Assembly: GCA_038531945.1 (NCBI GenBank)
Contig: JBCBBH010000001.1
Span: 434,001-498,000, forward strand
From: CALBPI01 sp038531945
GTDB taxonomy: Bacteria > Pseudomonadota > Gammaproteobacteria > Steroidobacterales > Woeseiaceae
DNA: 64,000 nt
Direction: 5' to 3'
Shown here: positions 9,129 through 18,133 of the stretch, in pieces
Position numbering within the stretch: position 1 is the stretch's first letter
Layout: the number at the start of each line of letters is the position of its first letter
Translations under genes and position numbers: made by a program
The notes under the pieces: generated by a model
Seen by the model: only the letters and a program-made list of their open reading frames with translations
Told to the model about the DNA's origin: nothing
Databases searched by the model: none

Positions 9129-9638
9129 GTGGCGGTTCTCGAGCGCGTTAACCGCTGGATCGGACGAAGTGTCGCATGGCTGACTGTGTTGATGGTATTC
9201 AACACCGTAGCGATAATCGCAGCGCGCGATCTCTTTGGCTTCGGTCGAATCTGGATGCAGGAGCTGACAACGTGGATGCATGCGGCTGTGTTCCTGCTCG
9301 GCATCGCCTATACACTCGCGCACGACGAACACGTTCGAGTGGATATCTTCTATCAGCGTTTCGGCGAACGAGGTCGCGCATGGATTGATGCCATCGGGAC
9401 CCTGATCCTGTTGATTCCCACCAGTCTCTACCTGCTGATCGCCAGTTGGAGCTACGTGTTCGGCCCTCTGGGTAGTTGGGCCAGCCGCGAGGCATCGGCA
9501 CAGGCCGGTGGTCTCGGGTTTCCGGCGCCGGCCGTACTGAAAACCTTCATGGTCATCATGCCAATCCTGTTGCTGCTGCAAAGCGTCGTCATTCTGGGTC
9601 GCTGCATGCAAACCCTGCGAAGGGGCGCATCACAATGA
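9129..9638 (+). CDS. dctQ: TRAP transporter small permease subunit (DctQ-like)
   Basis: A 169-residue membrane protein with four predicted helices and the DctQ features RDLFGFGRIWMQELTTWMH near residue 35 and DEHVRVDIFYQRF near residue 66. GTG start 3 bases after the trkH stop. Its stop overlaps the large-permease start by ATGA. The only binding protein visible is the TakP/DctP-like lipoprotein at 14691-15836 on the opposite strand, which suggests 2-oxo acid or monocarboxylate uptake. Ligand not determinable. Confidence 0.88.
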   Translation: MAVLERVNRWIGRSVAWLTVLMVFNTVAIIAARDLFGFGRIWMQELTTWMHAAVFLLGIAYTLAHDEHVRVDIFYQRFGERGRAWIDAIGTLILLIPTSLYLLIASWSYVFGPLGSWASREASAQAGGLGFPAPAVLKTFMVIMPILLLLQSVVILGRCMQTLRRGASQ

Positions 9639-11005
9639 CGTTCTGGGCAGTCGCACTCTTTATCGCGGTGGTAGTCGTGTTGATGAGCGGCTTCCCAGTG
9701 GCTTTCGTTCTTGCAGGAACCTCTCTGGCAATTGCTGCGATCGGCTCGCTTACCGGCGCGTTCGATGCAGCTTTCCTGGGCTCTCTACCAAACCGTCTGG
9801 CGGGCATCATGGGCAACGAAACTCTGGTGGCCGTGCCGTTGTTTGTGTTCATGGGGATCACGCTGGAGCGATCGCGGATCGCCGAGCAACTTCTGGAGAC
9901 GCTGAGTGAGCTGTTCGGTGGACGCCATGGCGCGCTGGGGTTCGCGGTGTTGCTGGTCGGAATGTTGCTGGCGGCGAGCACCGGGATTGTTGGTGCAACT
10001 GTGGTAACGATGGGACTGCTGTCGCTGCCGGTGATGCTGCAACGAGGCTACTCGCCAGCGTTGTCGACAGGCACTATCTGCGCTTCGGGCACGCTGGGAC
10101 AGATCATCCCGCCGTCGATAGTGCTGGTGCTACTCGGCGATGTGTTGTCGTCTGCCTACCAGCAGTCACAGCTGGCTCAGGGCGTCTTTACCCCGAAAAC
10201 CGTGTCCGTGGGCGATCTGTTTGCCGGCGCATTGCTGCCCGGCTTACTGTTAGTCGGACTGTACTTCTTGTGGCTGCTGCTGGTGGCATTCATCCGGCCC
10301 GACGCCATGCCGAAATCAAAAGAACCGGTATCGCAACAGTTGCGTGCTGCGAAAATGCTGCGGATTCTTGCTGCACCTTTGCTGCTGGTTTTTGCGGTTC
10401 TGGGATCGATTTTGACGGGAATCGCTACACCTACAGAGGCTGCAGGCGTGGGCGCAGCCGGTGCGTTGGTGCTCGCTTTGCTGCAGGGCGAGCTCAGTTT
10501 TGCTGCACTTCATGACATTGCGAAACGAACCACACGTGTTTCGGCGATGGTCTTCATGATTCTGATCGGCGCATCGATATTCGCACTGGTGTTTCGCGGC
10601 TTTGGCGGCGATGAGCTGGTGCGAGAGTGGCTCGGGGAGCTGCCCGGTGGCGTCGTAGGCGCGTTTATCGTGGTCATGCTGCTGATGTTCTTGCTGGGAT
10701 TCGTGCTGGATTTCATCGAAATTACGTTCGTTGTCGTCCCCATTGTCGGGCCGACGTTGCTCGGCATGGGGCTGGATCCGGTATGGCTTGGGGTGATGAT
10801 CGCCCTGAATCTGCAGACGTCGTTCCTTACCCCGCCGTTTGGCTTTGCACTGTTCTACCTGCGCGGCGTCGCGCCGGATTCCGTCCGCACCAGCGACATC
10901 TACCGCGGCGTGCTGCCATTTATCGTCATTCAGCTGCTGATGCTGGCACTGCTGGCGGCCTTCCCGGCGCTGGCGACCTGGCTGCCCGAACGGATTTACG
11001 GTTAG
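9635..11005 (+). CDS. dctM: TRAP transporter large permease subunit (DctM-like)
   Basis: A 456-residue, about 12-helix inner-membrane protein of the DctM/ion-transporter superfamily. Start ATG 9635 overlaps the small-permease stop (ATGA). Family hallmarks include ASTGIVGATVVTMGLL, CASGTLGQIIPPSIVLV, a periplasmic insertion near residue 180, and LNLQTSFLTPPFGFALFYLRG near the C-terminus. It drives substrate uptake with the sodium gradient, together with the small permease and a periplasmic binding protein. Confidence 0.93.
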   Translation: MTFWAVALFIAVVVVLMSGFPVAFVLAGTSLAIAAIGSLTGAFDAAFLGSLPNRLAGIMGNETLVAVPLFVFMGITLERSRIAEQLLETLSELFGGRHGALGFAVLLVGMLLAASTGIVGATVVTMGLLSLPVMLQRGYSPALSTGTICASGTLGQIIPPSIVLVLLGDVLSSAYQQSQLAQGVFTPKTVSVGDLFAGALLPGLLLVGLYFLWLLLVAFIRPDAMPKSKEPVSQQLRAAKMLRILAAPLLLVFAVLGSILTGIATPTEAAGVGAAGALVLALLQGELSFAALHDIAKRTTRVSAMVFMILIGASIFALVFRGFGGDELVREWLGELPGGVVGAFIVVMLLMFLLGFVLDFIEITFVVVPIVGPTLLGMGLDPVWLGVMIALNLQTSFLTPPFGFALFYLRGVAPDSVRTSDIYRGVLPFIVIQLLMLALLAAFPALATWLPERIYG

Positions 11006-11020
11006 TCAGCCCCCCGACGG

Positions 11021-11506
11021 TCAGGTGGTTTTCATGCCAAATCTCGGGCGCCAGATTCCGAGAATGACATTCGCGATCGAAATAGCCAGCAACGTATACA
11101 ACGCGCCCCATTCGTCGCGAACCAGGTTCTCCAGCGTCTGCAAATCGATTTCGCCATTAATCGCTTTCTCGACGGCACGCTTCGCGTCATCCGCAGGTGC
11201 ATCGATGCTGGCGAGGGTGGCCTCCAGAATCAGGAGTCCGGACAACGCCTTGGCCCAGACCCAGGGAGCATTGGTGAATGGGTGATGGACCACCATCGAA
11301 AGGAGTCCGCTCACAACCACAATCAGCATCGACGGGATGATCAGCCAGTTGGAAATCATCGCGATATTGCTGCGCAGCATCAGGTGTTGCTGAAGATCCG
11401 TGATTTCTGGCGCGCTGATCAGTGCAACCATATAAGCGGCGATACCGCCGGTGTAACCGATCGCCGCGATCGTATGCAGGATTTTTACCGTCTTGCGCCA
11501 GACCAT
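11021..11506 (-). CDS. Small integral membrane protein, DUF2269-like
   Basis: A 161-residue protein with four predicted helices: near residues 5-30, 50-75, 85-100 and 135-155. The pattern WRKTVKILHTIAAIGYTGG at the start and a terminal IWRPRF resembles the DUF2269 family of predicted membrane proteins. Its start overlaps the stop of the upstream pilin-fusion gene by one base (TGATG), so the two are translationally coupled. Function unknown. Confidence 0.6.
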   Translation of the reverse strand: MVWRKTVKILHTIAAIGYTGGIAAYMVALISAPEITDLQQHLMLRSNIAMISNWLIIPSMLIVVVSGLLSMVVHHPFTNAPWVWAKALSGLLILEATLASIDAPADDAKRAVEKAINGEIDLQTLENLVRDEWGALYTLLAISIANVILGIWRPRFGMKTT

Positions 11507-13611
11507 CAGAACGCCTCGGGCAAATATCCGTCACGGCAAAAACTGGGCAAGTAGGCGTCTTCGAAGGTCGCTGCGCAGGACCATTCGACCGAACCGGATT
11601 CGGTGGGGTATGCGCTTAGTATCAGCAACCCACCAAGCAACTTTTCGTCGTTAGTGACCGGATCGAAGCCAACTTCGATCGTGGCTTCGTTGGGAACGAT
11701 ACGCAGTCCATCTATCCCAATCGAGACTTCCATTTGTTCACTTTCATCTGCATTGGGAAACCGTCCGTTTTGTGCATAAAACCGGTTCATGGCATCGCGC
11801 GCAACCACCGCTTCGGTCAGACGCACGCTGACTTCCGTGCGGATGGTGTAGTCCTCGTAGGCGGGAATCGCGATGGCGGCAAGAACTCCAGTCAACGCCA
11901 CGGCGGCCGTTCCGCCGGTTCCCGCGCCGAAAACCAGATCCAGTGGCGAAGACTCGGACGTGATGTCGACACCGACAAACTCCTGTCCCATATGGATCGC
12001 GATGCCCATTGAGCTTTCTGCGGGCAGATCCAGAGCATTGGCGGTCGGCATATCGAACATATCGAAAGGAACATCGCCGACGTCCGCCAGGATTTGCAGC
12101 ACCGACAAATAGCCGTAGTACAAACGCCGGGGCAGGTGCTGGGCGTTCCAGCTCGCGCCAAACAACACGCTGCTGAGGTCGGCACCCTGCTGCGCTTCAA
12201 GCCACTCGCCGACCTCGACCCGTTTGCGCTCGCGTGATCGAGCCATCAGGGGCTGCGGCAGTCCGCTCACATACAAATAGCCTTTTTCTTCGGTCCAGTA
12301 GAGCCGGTCATCCAGGTCTTCCAACAGCGCGATCCAACGCTGGGTATTTTCGAAGTTCTCGCTCGGGAGTTCATTTGGCGACGGAATATATTCTTTGATC
12401 ACCGCTGTTTTGACGTCTTGGCGCCCGACACGGCGCGACTCTATGCGTACGTGAGAAGCGGACTCGAGACGTTCGAGCCACGCGTTGTAGGCTTTTTGAT
12501 CGCGAATCTTCACAGCGATGTAGTCGCCGACAGAATCGACGAAAAACGTGATATCCGGACCGAGCGCGCGTGTCATCAGCTGCAGATCCAATCCGTACAC
12601 ATCGATCAATGTTGATTTGCCCGCCTGGAATTCTGCCCACGAATCGCCTTCAAGGTTTTGTTCGATGAGCTCCTCAACAAACAGCCAGTCCTTTTCCGAC
12701 GGGAACGCCATTTGGATCACAGTCTCGAGAGTGCCGGCGCCGCGCGCTCCAAGCTCATGCTCGAACACCGGAAGCTTGCGCTCGGTACCGGGCAAAAACG
12801 ACGCACGCGCACCGAGCGTCGAGCGTCCATTTGCCACGCCAAGTCCAAACTGGATCGACCGCATCGATTCAATGCCTAACTGCTGCAGCAACGCGTATTG
12901 CTCCATCGGCACGAAAAGCTGCGCCATCGGCAGGCTTTGCTCGACATTCGCCCAGGTGACAAAGCCCTGTCCGCTCTCGTCGATCGTGGCGATCTCCTTC
13001 TGGATCTCACCGCCACCATCGAGCATTTGCACCGTGCGCTCGGCAGCCGCGAGATCCAGTGCCTGCCCGACAAGAAACTTGACGCTGCCGGTAGTGCCAT
13101 CGAAGTGCGCGAATGCCGGTGCCGGTGTCCCGTCGACAGCGAACAAGCCGCCATCTTGAGCGGTCAGCGCCACGCCCGGTTCGGGTGCCAGCGCCACAAG
13201 ATCGGTGAACCACTGCTCGAAGTCCGTGCTGTCCTCGCCCGGGATCACAAAAGACACCACACCCACCGGGCCAGGTGTCGATACGACGGCGACTTCGATC
13301 GGAGAGCGAACACTGTTCAAAAGGTTCGTGGAAGGCGCGATCAACTCCGGTTCGAGCTGTCCGAGCCGATCGAATGCCGACGAAATGATGCGATCGACCA
13401 TCTCAGCACGATCCGGGTTGGAGAGTACCGGGTCCAACGCGTTACCCTTGGCCGTCCCCAGCAAACCATTCGGATGCGGAATGCGCACGTATACCAAGGT
13501 TTCGGTCGGTAACTGGTCGACCAACTGGGCACCAGAGAATGGACGATCGGCCGCATTGGCCTGAACGCAAACCGCGAACAAAAGCGAAATGATGAAAATC
13601 TGTCGAAGCAT
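11506..13611 (-). CDS. Exported DUF3352-like protein with a C-terminal type IV pilin-like domain
   Basis: Start ATG 13611 gives 701 residues and a clean signal peptide (LRQIFIISLLFAVCVQANAA). Residues about 25-555 resemble DUF3352 proteins (QLVDQLPTETLVYVRIPHP). After a glycine-rich linker, residues 575-591 read GVLAAIAIPAYEDYTIR, the classic second half of the type IV pilin alpha-1 helix. This continues to the C-terminus with the major-pilin ending, including VEWSC...YLPSFC (Cys679 and Cys692, the pilin disulfide loop). The prepilin cleavage motif G-FTLIE is absent, so the helix would be an internal membrane anchor, not a processed pilin. The gene is coupled to the DUF2269-like gene downstream. 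Confidence 0.75.
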   Translation of the reverse strand: MLRQIFIISLLFAVCVQANAADRPFSGAQLVDQLPTETLVYVRIPHPNGLLGTAKGNALDPVLSNPDRAEMVDRIISSAFDRLGQLEPELIAPSTNLLNSVRSPIEVAVVSTPGPVGVVSFVIPGEDSTDFEQWFTDLVALAPEPGVALTAQDGGLFAVDGTPAPAFAHFDGTTGSVKFLVGQALDLAAAERTVQMLDGGGEIQKEIATIDESGQGFVTWANVEQSLPMAQLFVPMEQYALLQQLGIESMRSIQFGLGVANGRSTLGARASFLPGTERKLPVFEHELGARGAGTLETVIQMAFPSEKDWLFVEELIEQNLEGDSWAEFQAGKSTLIDVYGLDLQLMTRALGPDITFFVDSVGDYIAVKIRDQKAYNAWLERLESASHVRIESRRVGRQDVKTAVIKEYIPSPNELPSENFENTQRWIALLEDLDDRLYWTEEKGYLYVSGLPQPLMARSRERKRVEVGEWLEAQQGADLSSVLFGASWNAQHLPRRLYYGYLSVLQILADVGDVPFDMFDMPTANALDLPAESSMGIAIHMGQEFVGVDITSESSPLDLVFGAGTGGTAAVALTGVLAAIAIPAYEDYTIRTEVSVRLTEAVVARDAMNRFYAQNGRFPNADESEQMEVSIGIDGLRIVPNEATIEVGFDPVTNDEKLLGGLLILSAYPTESGSVEWSCAATFEDAYLPSFCRDGYLPEAF

Positions 13612-13691
13612 GAGAATTCGATCCGTAGTGACGGCTAGGCAGCGCCAAAGTGTAGCCAAACCGGGAGATGCATTCATTCGGTTGGTTGCTA

Positions 13692-14342
13692 ATGGATGAT
13701 CTGTTTCAACCAACGCGCCCACCTGTCGAAGCTCTGTCAGAGGGTTTGGTCTTGCTCGCAGACTTCGCCGACGCGACCCAGATGCTGAGATCGCTGCCGA
13801 AGATCACGAACCGATCACCGTTTCGTCACATGCAGACCCCCGGCGGCAAGCCCATTTCAGTGGCCGTAACCAACTGCGGGGCTGTGGGTTGGGTATCCGA
13901 TCGTCGTGGCTATCGTTATCAACCTATAGACCCGACAACCGGTGAAACCTGGCCCGCGTTGCCGGCGGCGTGGACGCGAGTCGCGGTCGCGGCTGCGGAA
14001 GCCGCGGGTTTCGGAGGTTTCGCGCCTAACGCGTGTCTGATCAATCGGTATCGTCCGGGCAATCAACTCACCGCGCATCAAGACAAGAATGAAGGCAACT
14101 TCGATCCCCCGGTTGTCACGGTTTCAACGGGCCTACCCGCGGAGTTTCTTGTGTGGGGAGAAACGCGCCAAGGCAGTCCGCTCGGTGTCCCCGTTTACGA
14201 TGGAGACGTGATCGTGATGGGCGGACCTGCCCGTCTGCACTACCATGGCGTCAAGCGACTCAAATCCTCAAACGATTTGGCGAACCAGCAACGCATCAGC
14301 CTGACTTTTCGAGAGGTAGACCTCAACCATGCCTGGCAGTGA
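13692..14342 (+). CDS. alkB: DNA oxidative demethylase AlkB
   Basis: A 2-oxoglutarate/Fe(II) dioxygenase that repairs 1-methyladenine and 3-methylcytosine. Start ATG 13692 (216 residues, like E. coli AlkB) is preferred over the in-frame codon at 13668. Substrate-region motifs SPFRHMQTPGG, TNCGAVGWVSDRRGY and the iron ligands His129-x-Asp131 (TAHQDKNEG) are present, with a second His in RLHYHGVKRL. The 2-oxoglutarate Arg lies in RISLTFR. It overlaps the DUF2237 gene by 14 bases. Confidence 0.95.
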   Translation: MDDLFQPTRPPVEALSEGLVLLADFADATQMLRSLPKITNRSPFRHMQTPGGKPISVAVTNCGAVGWVSDRRGYRYQPIDPTTGETWPALPAAWTRVAVAAAEAAGFGGFAPNACLINRYRPGNQLTAHQDKNEGNFDPPVVTVSTGLPAEFLVWGETRQGSPLGVPVYDGDVIVMGGPARLHYHGVKRLKSSNDLANQQRISLTFREVDLNHAWQ

Positions 14343-14700
14343 GACGAATATCCTGGGCTCTAGGCTGCGGCCTTGCTGCAGCAAAACCCGCACCGGCTTT
14401 TTTCGTGATGGTCATTGCCGCACCGGCAGCCAGGATCTCGGTCGCCATGTCGTCTGCGCGGTGGTGAATAACGAGTTTCTGCAATACAGCAAGTCCCTCG
14501 GCAACGACCTCATCACGCCATTACCCGCGTGGGACTTTCCAGGTCTCAAGCCTGGCGATCGCTGGTGTCTGTGCGCATCGCGGTGGCGAGAGGCAGCCGA
14601 AGCAGGGTGTGCGCCTCCCGTCGACCTCTCCGCCACCCATGAAGACGCGTTGTTATCGATCCCGCGCGAGCTGTTAGAGGCGCACGCGCTTCAGAGTTGA
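14329..14700 (+). CDS. DUF2237 family protein
   Basis: A 123-residue soluble protein with the family's conserved pattern: NILGSRLRPCCSKTRTGFF, RDGHCRTGSQDLGRHVVCAV, FPGLKPGDRWCLCASRW and APPVDLSATHEDAL. Many conserved Cys residues suggest metal or redox chemistry, but the function is unknown. It overlaps alkB by 14 bases, so it is cotranscribed. Its 3' end overlaps the convergent TRAP binding-protein gene by 10 bases. Confidence 0.88.
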   Translation: MPGSETNILGSRLRPCCSKTRTGFFRDGHCRTGSQDLGRHVVCAVVNNEFLQYSKSLGNDLITPLPAWDFPGLKPGDRWCLCASRWREAAEAGCAPPVDLSATHEDALLSIPRELLEAHALQS

Positions 14701-15836
14701 CGCGTGTCCAGGAACGCCGCTTCCGTGATCTCCTGGTAGCGCGCTGACCGAGTGCGGAAAGCATCCAAAGATTCATAGATCTTGCGTGCTTTTTCATCGC
14801 GAGCCACCAGCTCGTCCATTACCCATTGCATGTGACCACGCAAAGTCGTCAGTACCTCGTCAGGGAATCGACGGATCTCAACATCGGGATTCTCGGCGAG
14901 TGTCTCGAGCGCCTCGGCGTTGCGCCATGTGTATTCGGCGAGCATGTCGCAGTTCACGGACTGACAGCACACACGAACAATTTCCTGTAGATCCTCCGGC
15001 AACGCGTTCCAGGCCTCCTGGTTCACCATCGCTTCCAAAGTCGGGCCTGGCTCGTGCCAACCGGGGTAATAATAGTAACGTGCAATTCGCGGGAACCCGA
15101 ACGTGACATCGTTGTACGGACCCACCCATTCCGTTGCGTCGATGTTGCCGGTTTGTAACGCGGTGAACAGCTCACCGCCGGGCAAGTTGACCGGCAGCCC
15201 GCCCGCGCGGCGCAGAGCCTCGCCACCCATCCCCGGGATCCGCATTTTGAGATCTTTCAGATCGGTAACAGCGTTGACCTCGCGATTAAACCAGCCGCCC
15301 ATTTGGGCGCCAGTATTTCCGGCCGGGAATGGCACCAGATTGAACGGCGCATACAGCTCGCGCCACAACTCAAGTCCGCCGCCGTAGTACATCCAGGCAT
15401 CCATCTCAGCCGCGTTGAGACCAAAAGGTACGGTCGTCATCAACTGCGCAGCTTCAACTTTCGCTTTCCAGTAATACGCGGCGCCGTGTCCAATCTCGGC
15501 TGTGCCTTGCGACACCGCGTTGAACACTTCGAACGCCGGAACCAATTCCCCGGCGGCATAAACCCGTATTTTCAGGCGACCACCTGATGCGGTCTCAATG
15601 CGCTTGGCGAGATTGGTCGCGCCCGAACCGAGCCCCGGCAAATTTGGCGGCCACGTAGTGACCATCTTCCAACGGAATTCTTCGGCCGCTTTTGCGGCTC
15701 CGCCTGAAGTACATTCGGTTTTTTGCCCGCACGCTGCCACCCCCGCAGCGACCAGCCCGGCACCAGCACCTGTCAAAAAATGTCTACGCCGCACTGAATT
15801 TCCCCGTAAGCGTTTTTTCGAGTCCGAGTATCCCAT
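14691..15836 (-). CDS. TRAP transporter substrate-binding lipoprotein (TakP/DctP-like), Tat-exported
   Basis: Start ATG 15836 gives about 381 residues. The N-terminus has a twin-arginine signal (VRRRHFLTGAGAG) ending in a lipobox VAAC, so it is a Tat-dependent lipoprotein. The mature part follows TakP-type 2-oxo acid/monocarboxylate binders: FRWKMVTTWPP, NTGAQMGGWF, DATEWVGPYND and YYYYPGWHEPGP. It likely serves the permeases at 9129-11005, which lie on the other strand. It is divergent from the dtd-tatABC cluster, whose machinery would export it. Confidence 0.88.
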   Translation of the reverse strand: MGYSDSKKRLRGNSVRRRHFLTGAGAGLVAAGVAACGQKTECTSGGAAKAAEEFRWKMVTTWPPNLPGLGSGATNLAKRIETASGGRLKIRVYAAGELVPAFEVFNAVSQGTAEIGHGAAYYWKAKVEAAQLMTTVPFGLNAAEMDAWMYYGGGLELWRELYAPFNLVPFPAGNTGAQMGGWFNREVNAVTDLKDLKMRIPGMGGEALRRAGGLPVNLPGGELFTALQTGNIDATEWVGPYNDVTFGFPRIARYYYYPGWHEPGPTLEAMVNQEAWNALPEDLQEIVRVCCQSVNCDMLAEYTWRNAEALETLAENPDVEIRRFPDEVLTTLRGHMQWVMDELVARDEKARKIYESLDAFRTRSARYQEITEAAFLDTRQL

Positions 15837-16005
15837 AGCCGAACGCGGTGCGGCAGTGCCTCCGCTGCCCGCGTCCCTGCGGAAGGCCGTCCCTGGCGCA
15901 GCGGCAACACCACCGTCGTTTAGACTAGAAGCCGCTTTGTTCGATTGTTGCGGCTCAATGTTGCTCAACTCGACGAATACGGCGCCATTGACAAGGAGCA
16001 TTCAA

Positions 16006-16455
16006 GTGATCGGATTGATCCAAAGAGTTTCATCAGCGCGAGTCGACGTTGCAAATGCGTGTGTCGGCACGATCGAACAAGGCCTTTTGGTGCTATTGGG
16101 TGTCGAAGCGCAGGACACGGCAGAATCCGCCAAATGGCTGGCCGAGCGAATTGCCAACTATCGAGTATTTTCAGATGACGCTGGAAAGATGAATCTCAGC
16201 GCTCGTGACCTTGATTGCGCAATTCTTGCGGTGCCGCAATTTACGCTGGCTGCCGACACGTCAAGAGGCCGCCGTCCCAGTTTTTCGCGCGCCGCACCGC
16301 CAGAACTCGGTGAATCTCTATTCGAGCGGTTTACAGGCGACCTGCGGGCGCTGGAGATGACCGTAGAAACCGGGGTGTTCGGCGCCGATATGCAAGTCTC
16401 GCTGGTGAACGAAGGGCCTGTAACATTCTGGTTACAGACGCCGGGTACCCAGTGA
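16006..16455 (+). CDS. dtd: D-aminoacyl-tRNA deacylase (Dtd)
   Basis: A 149-residue enzyme that removes D-amino acids (and Gly) from mischarged tRNA. GTG start 16006 sits 7 bases after an AAGGAG site and yields MIGLIQRVSSARV, as in the family; the longer open frame from 15598 is not coding upstream. Catalytic motifs are AVPQFTLAAD near residue 80 and the Gly-cisPro region NEGPVTFWLQ. The tat genes follow. Confidence 0.95.
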   Translation: MIGLIQRVSSARVDVANACVGTIEQGLLVLLGVEAQDTAESAKWLAERIANYRVFSDDAGKMNLSARDLDCAILAVPQFTLAADTSRGRRPSFSRAAPPELGESLFERFTGDLRALEMTVETGVFGADMQVSLVNEGPVTFWLQTPGTQ

Positions 16456-16546
16456 TGATACGGTCGCGCGTCACGTTTTTGGCAACCAACCCTTGTGAGT
16501 CTGCGGCAAACGCCCCATGTCGCGTATCATAGGCGTTTGCCCGCAG
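16455..16546 (+). promoter_or_regulatory. Stable stem-loop in the tatA leader with a competing pairing
   Basis: CTGCGGCAAACGCC (16501-16514) pairs with GGCGTTTGCCCGCAG (16532-16546), a 14-bp stem with one bulge and a 17-base loop, just before the tatA ribosome site (GAGAGG). No T tract follows, so it is not a simple terminator. CGTATCAT inside the loop (16523-16530) is complementary to ATGATACG at 16455-16462, at the dtd stop, giving an alternative structure. Confidence 0.6.
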
Positions 16547-16566
16547 CATTGACTGAGAGGATTACC

Positions 16567-16806
16567 ATGTTTGGACCTGGCGGCATCAGCATCTGGCAGC
16601 TCTTGATTGTTTTGGCCATCGTTTTGGCGGTTTTCGGCACCAAGCGCTTCAAAAACATCGGCTCAGACCTCGGTTCGGCCATCAAAGGCTTCAAAAGTGC
16701 GATGGATAACGAGGAGGCTAAGTCCGACTCGACCAAGTCAATCGACACTGAAGACGCGACCTTCGAGGGCACGCCTGAGAAGGCGAAGTCCGAGAAAAGC
16801 TCCTAG
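16567..16806 (+). CDS. tatA: Sec-independent protein translocase subunit TatA
   Basis: A 79-residue protein. Start ATG 16567 follows a GAGAGG ribosome site. One N-terminal membrane helix (ISIWQLLIVLAIVLAVFG), the FGTKRFKNIGSDLG hinge and an amphipathic helix, then an acidic/lysine-rich tail. It forms the pore-like component of the twin-arginine translocase. First gene of tatABC. Confidence 0.96.
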   Translation: MFGPGGISIWQLLIVLAIVLAVFGTKRFKNIGSDLGSAIKGFKSAMDNEEAKSDSTKSIDTEDATFEGTPEKAKSEKSS

Positions 16807-16840
16807 CTGCAGCACCGCTGCGGCCGTGGCAGTCTGACGC

Positions 16841-17248
16841 ATGTTCAGCGGACCCGAATTTCTGCTGATTTTTCTGATCATGCTGATCGTTCTTGGCCCT
16901 GTCCGGATGGCGGAGGTGGCAAAGAAGGTCGGCAAGTTCATTGGTTATGCGCGGCGTACCGCGAGTAACCTGCAATATCAGCTCGAGGACGAACTCGAGC
17001 TAAAGAAAATTCGCGAGCAACTGCCGACACGGGTCGATCTGGAATCTTCACTCGGCATCGACGAGCTGAAGAAAGACGTCAACAAACTCAAGCAGCCGTT
17101 AGTTGATTCCAAGGGCGCACCGACTGACACATCCAGTGGACACGACTCGACAGACCCTGTCTCGACGGAGACTGATATAGAAACGGCCAGCGACGCCGAG
17201 CCGCAGGCAGCGCCCGCCGATTCGAAAACAAAAGACGCTGAGTCATGA
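16841..17248 (+). CDS. tatB: Sec-independent protein translocase subunit TatB
   Basis: A 135-residue protein with one membrane helix (EFLLIFLIMLIVLGP), the LGP hinge used by TatB in place of TatA's FG, a long amphipathic helix, and a disordered acidic tail rich in Asp, Thr and Ser. It forms the signal-peptide receptor complex with TatC. It overlaps tatC by 4 bases. Confidence 0.93.
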   Translation: MFSGPEFLLIFLIMLIVLGPVRMAEVAKKVGKFIGYARRTASNLQYQLEDELELKKIREQLPTRVDLESSLGIDELKKDVNKLKQPLVDSKGAPTDTSSGHDSTDPVSTETDIETASDAEPQAAPADSKTKDAES

Positions 17249-18051
17249 GCGCAGACGACGATCAACTCACCAATGACAACTCGGACGAGGATGCTGAGGA
17301 ACATCTCGAGGAAGGCACGCTTCTATCCCATCTTCTGGAGCTGAGAAACCGGCTGCTCTGGGCCTTCGGCGCTGTCATCATTGTGTTTTTGGCTCTGCTG
17401 CCGTTTTCCAAAACCCTTTTGGAAGTGGCCTCAGAACCGGTCCGTCAGGCGCTACCGGCTGGCGCAAGCATGATTGCGATCGATCCGGTGTCAAAGTTTT
17501 TCGTGCCGCTGAAGCTCGCCTTTTTCGTCGCAATTTTCATTGCGGTGCCTGTCATTCTTTATCAAACCTGGGCATTTGTAGCGCCAGGGCTGTACCGCAA
17601 GGAAAAACGTTTCGCGATCCCACTGCTCGCCAGCAGCATCACGCTGTTCTATCTCGGCGTCACGTTTTGCTATTTCGTGGTAATGCCGCTGATCTTCAAC
17701 TTTGTGATCGGCAATGACTGGGAAGCGGTCGCATCGATGCCGGATATCGCGAGTTATGTCAGTTTCATTCTGCCGCTGTTTCTTGCGTTCGGCGTCGCAT
17801 TTGAAGTCCCGGTCGCAACGGTCCTTTTGTGCTGGGCGGGTATTACCACCCCGGACAAACTGGCGAGTGTGCGGGCATACGTGTTTCTCGGCTGTTTCGT
17901 GGTGGGCATGTTCCTGACACCGCCTGATGTTTTTAGCCAGACGCTGCTCGCGATACCCGTCTATCTATTGTTTGAGCTCGGTATCCTGTTCTCCCGGTCC
18001 ATGGTGAAAAACCGATCCGAGTCGGATAAAGAGGATGCCGCGACGACCTGA
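17245..18051 (+). CDS. tatC: Sec-independent protein translocase subunit TatC
   Basis: A 268-residue inner-membrane protein with six helices. It has the family's N-terminal motif HLLELRNRLLW near residue 29, FVAPGLYRKEKR after helix 2, and a glycine/proline-rich helix 5-6 region (TPPDVFSQTLLAIPVYLLFELG). It recognises the twin-arginine motif. Its start overlaps the tatB stop (ATGA). Confidence 0.97.
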   Translation: MSADDDQLTNDNSDEDAEEHLEEGTLLSHLLELRNRLLWAFGAVIIVFLALLPFSKTLLEVASEPVRQALPAGASMIAIDPVSKFFVPLKLAFFVAIFIAVPVILYQTWAFVAPGLYRKEKRFAIPLLASSITLFYLGVTFCYFVVMPLIFNFVIGNDWEAVASMPDIASYVSFILPLFLAFGVAFEVPVATVLLCWAGITTPDKLASVRAYVFLGCFVVGMFLTPPDVFSQTLLAIPVYLLFELGILFSRSMVKNRSESDKEDAATT

Positions 18052-18133
18052 TCTCGCTCGAATTCTCTGAGCAACCCCCGAAACCGGCGATGCGCTGGTA
18101 GAATTCGAAAAAATCCTGGAGGGGGTTAACAAT

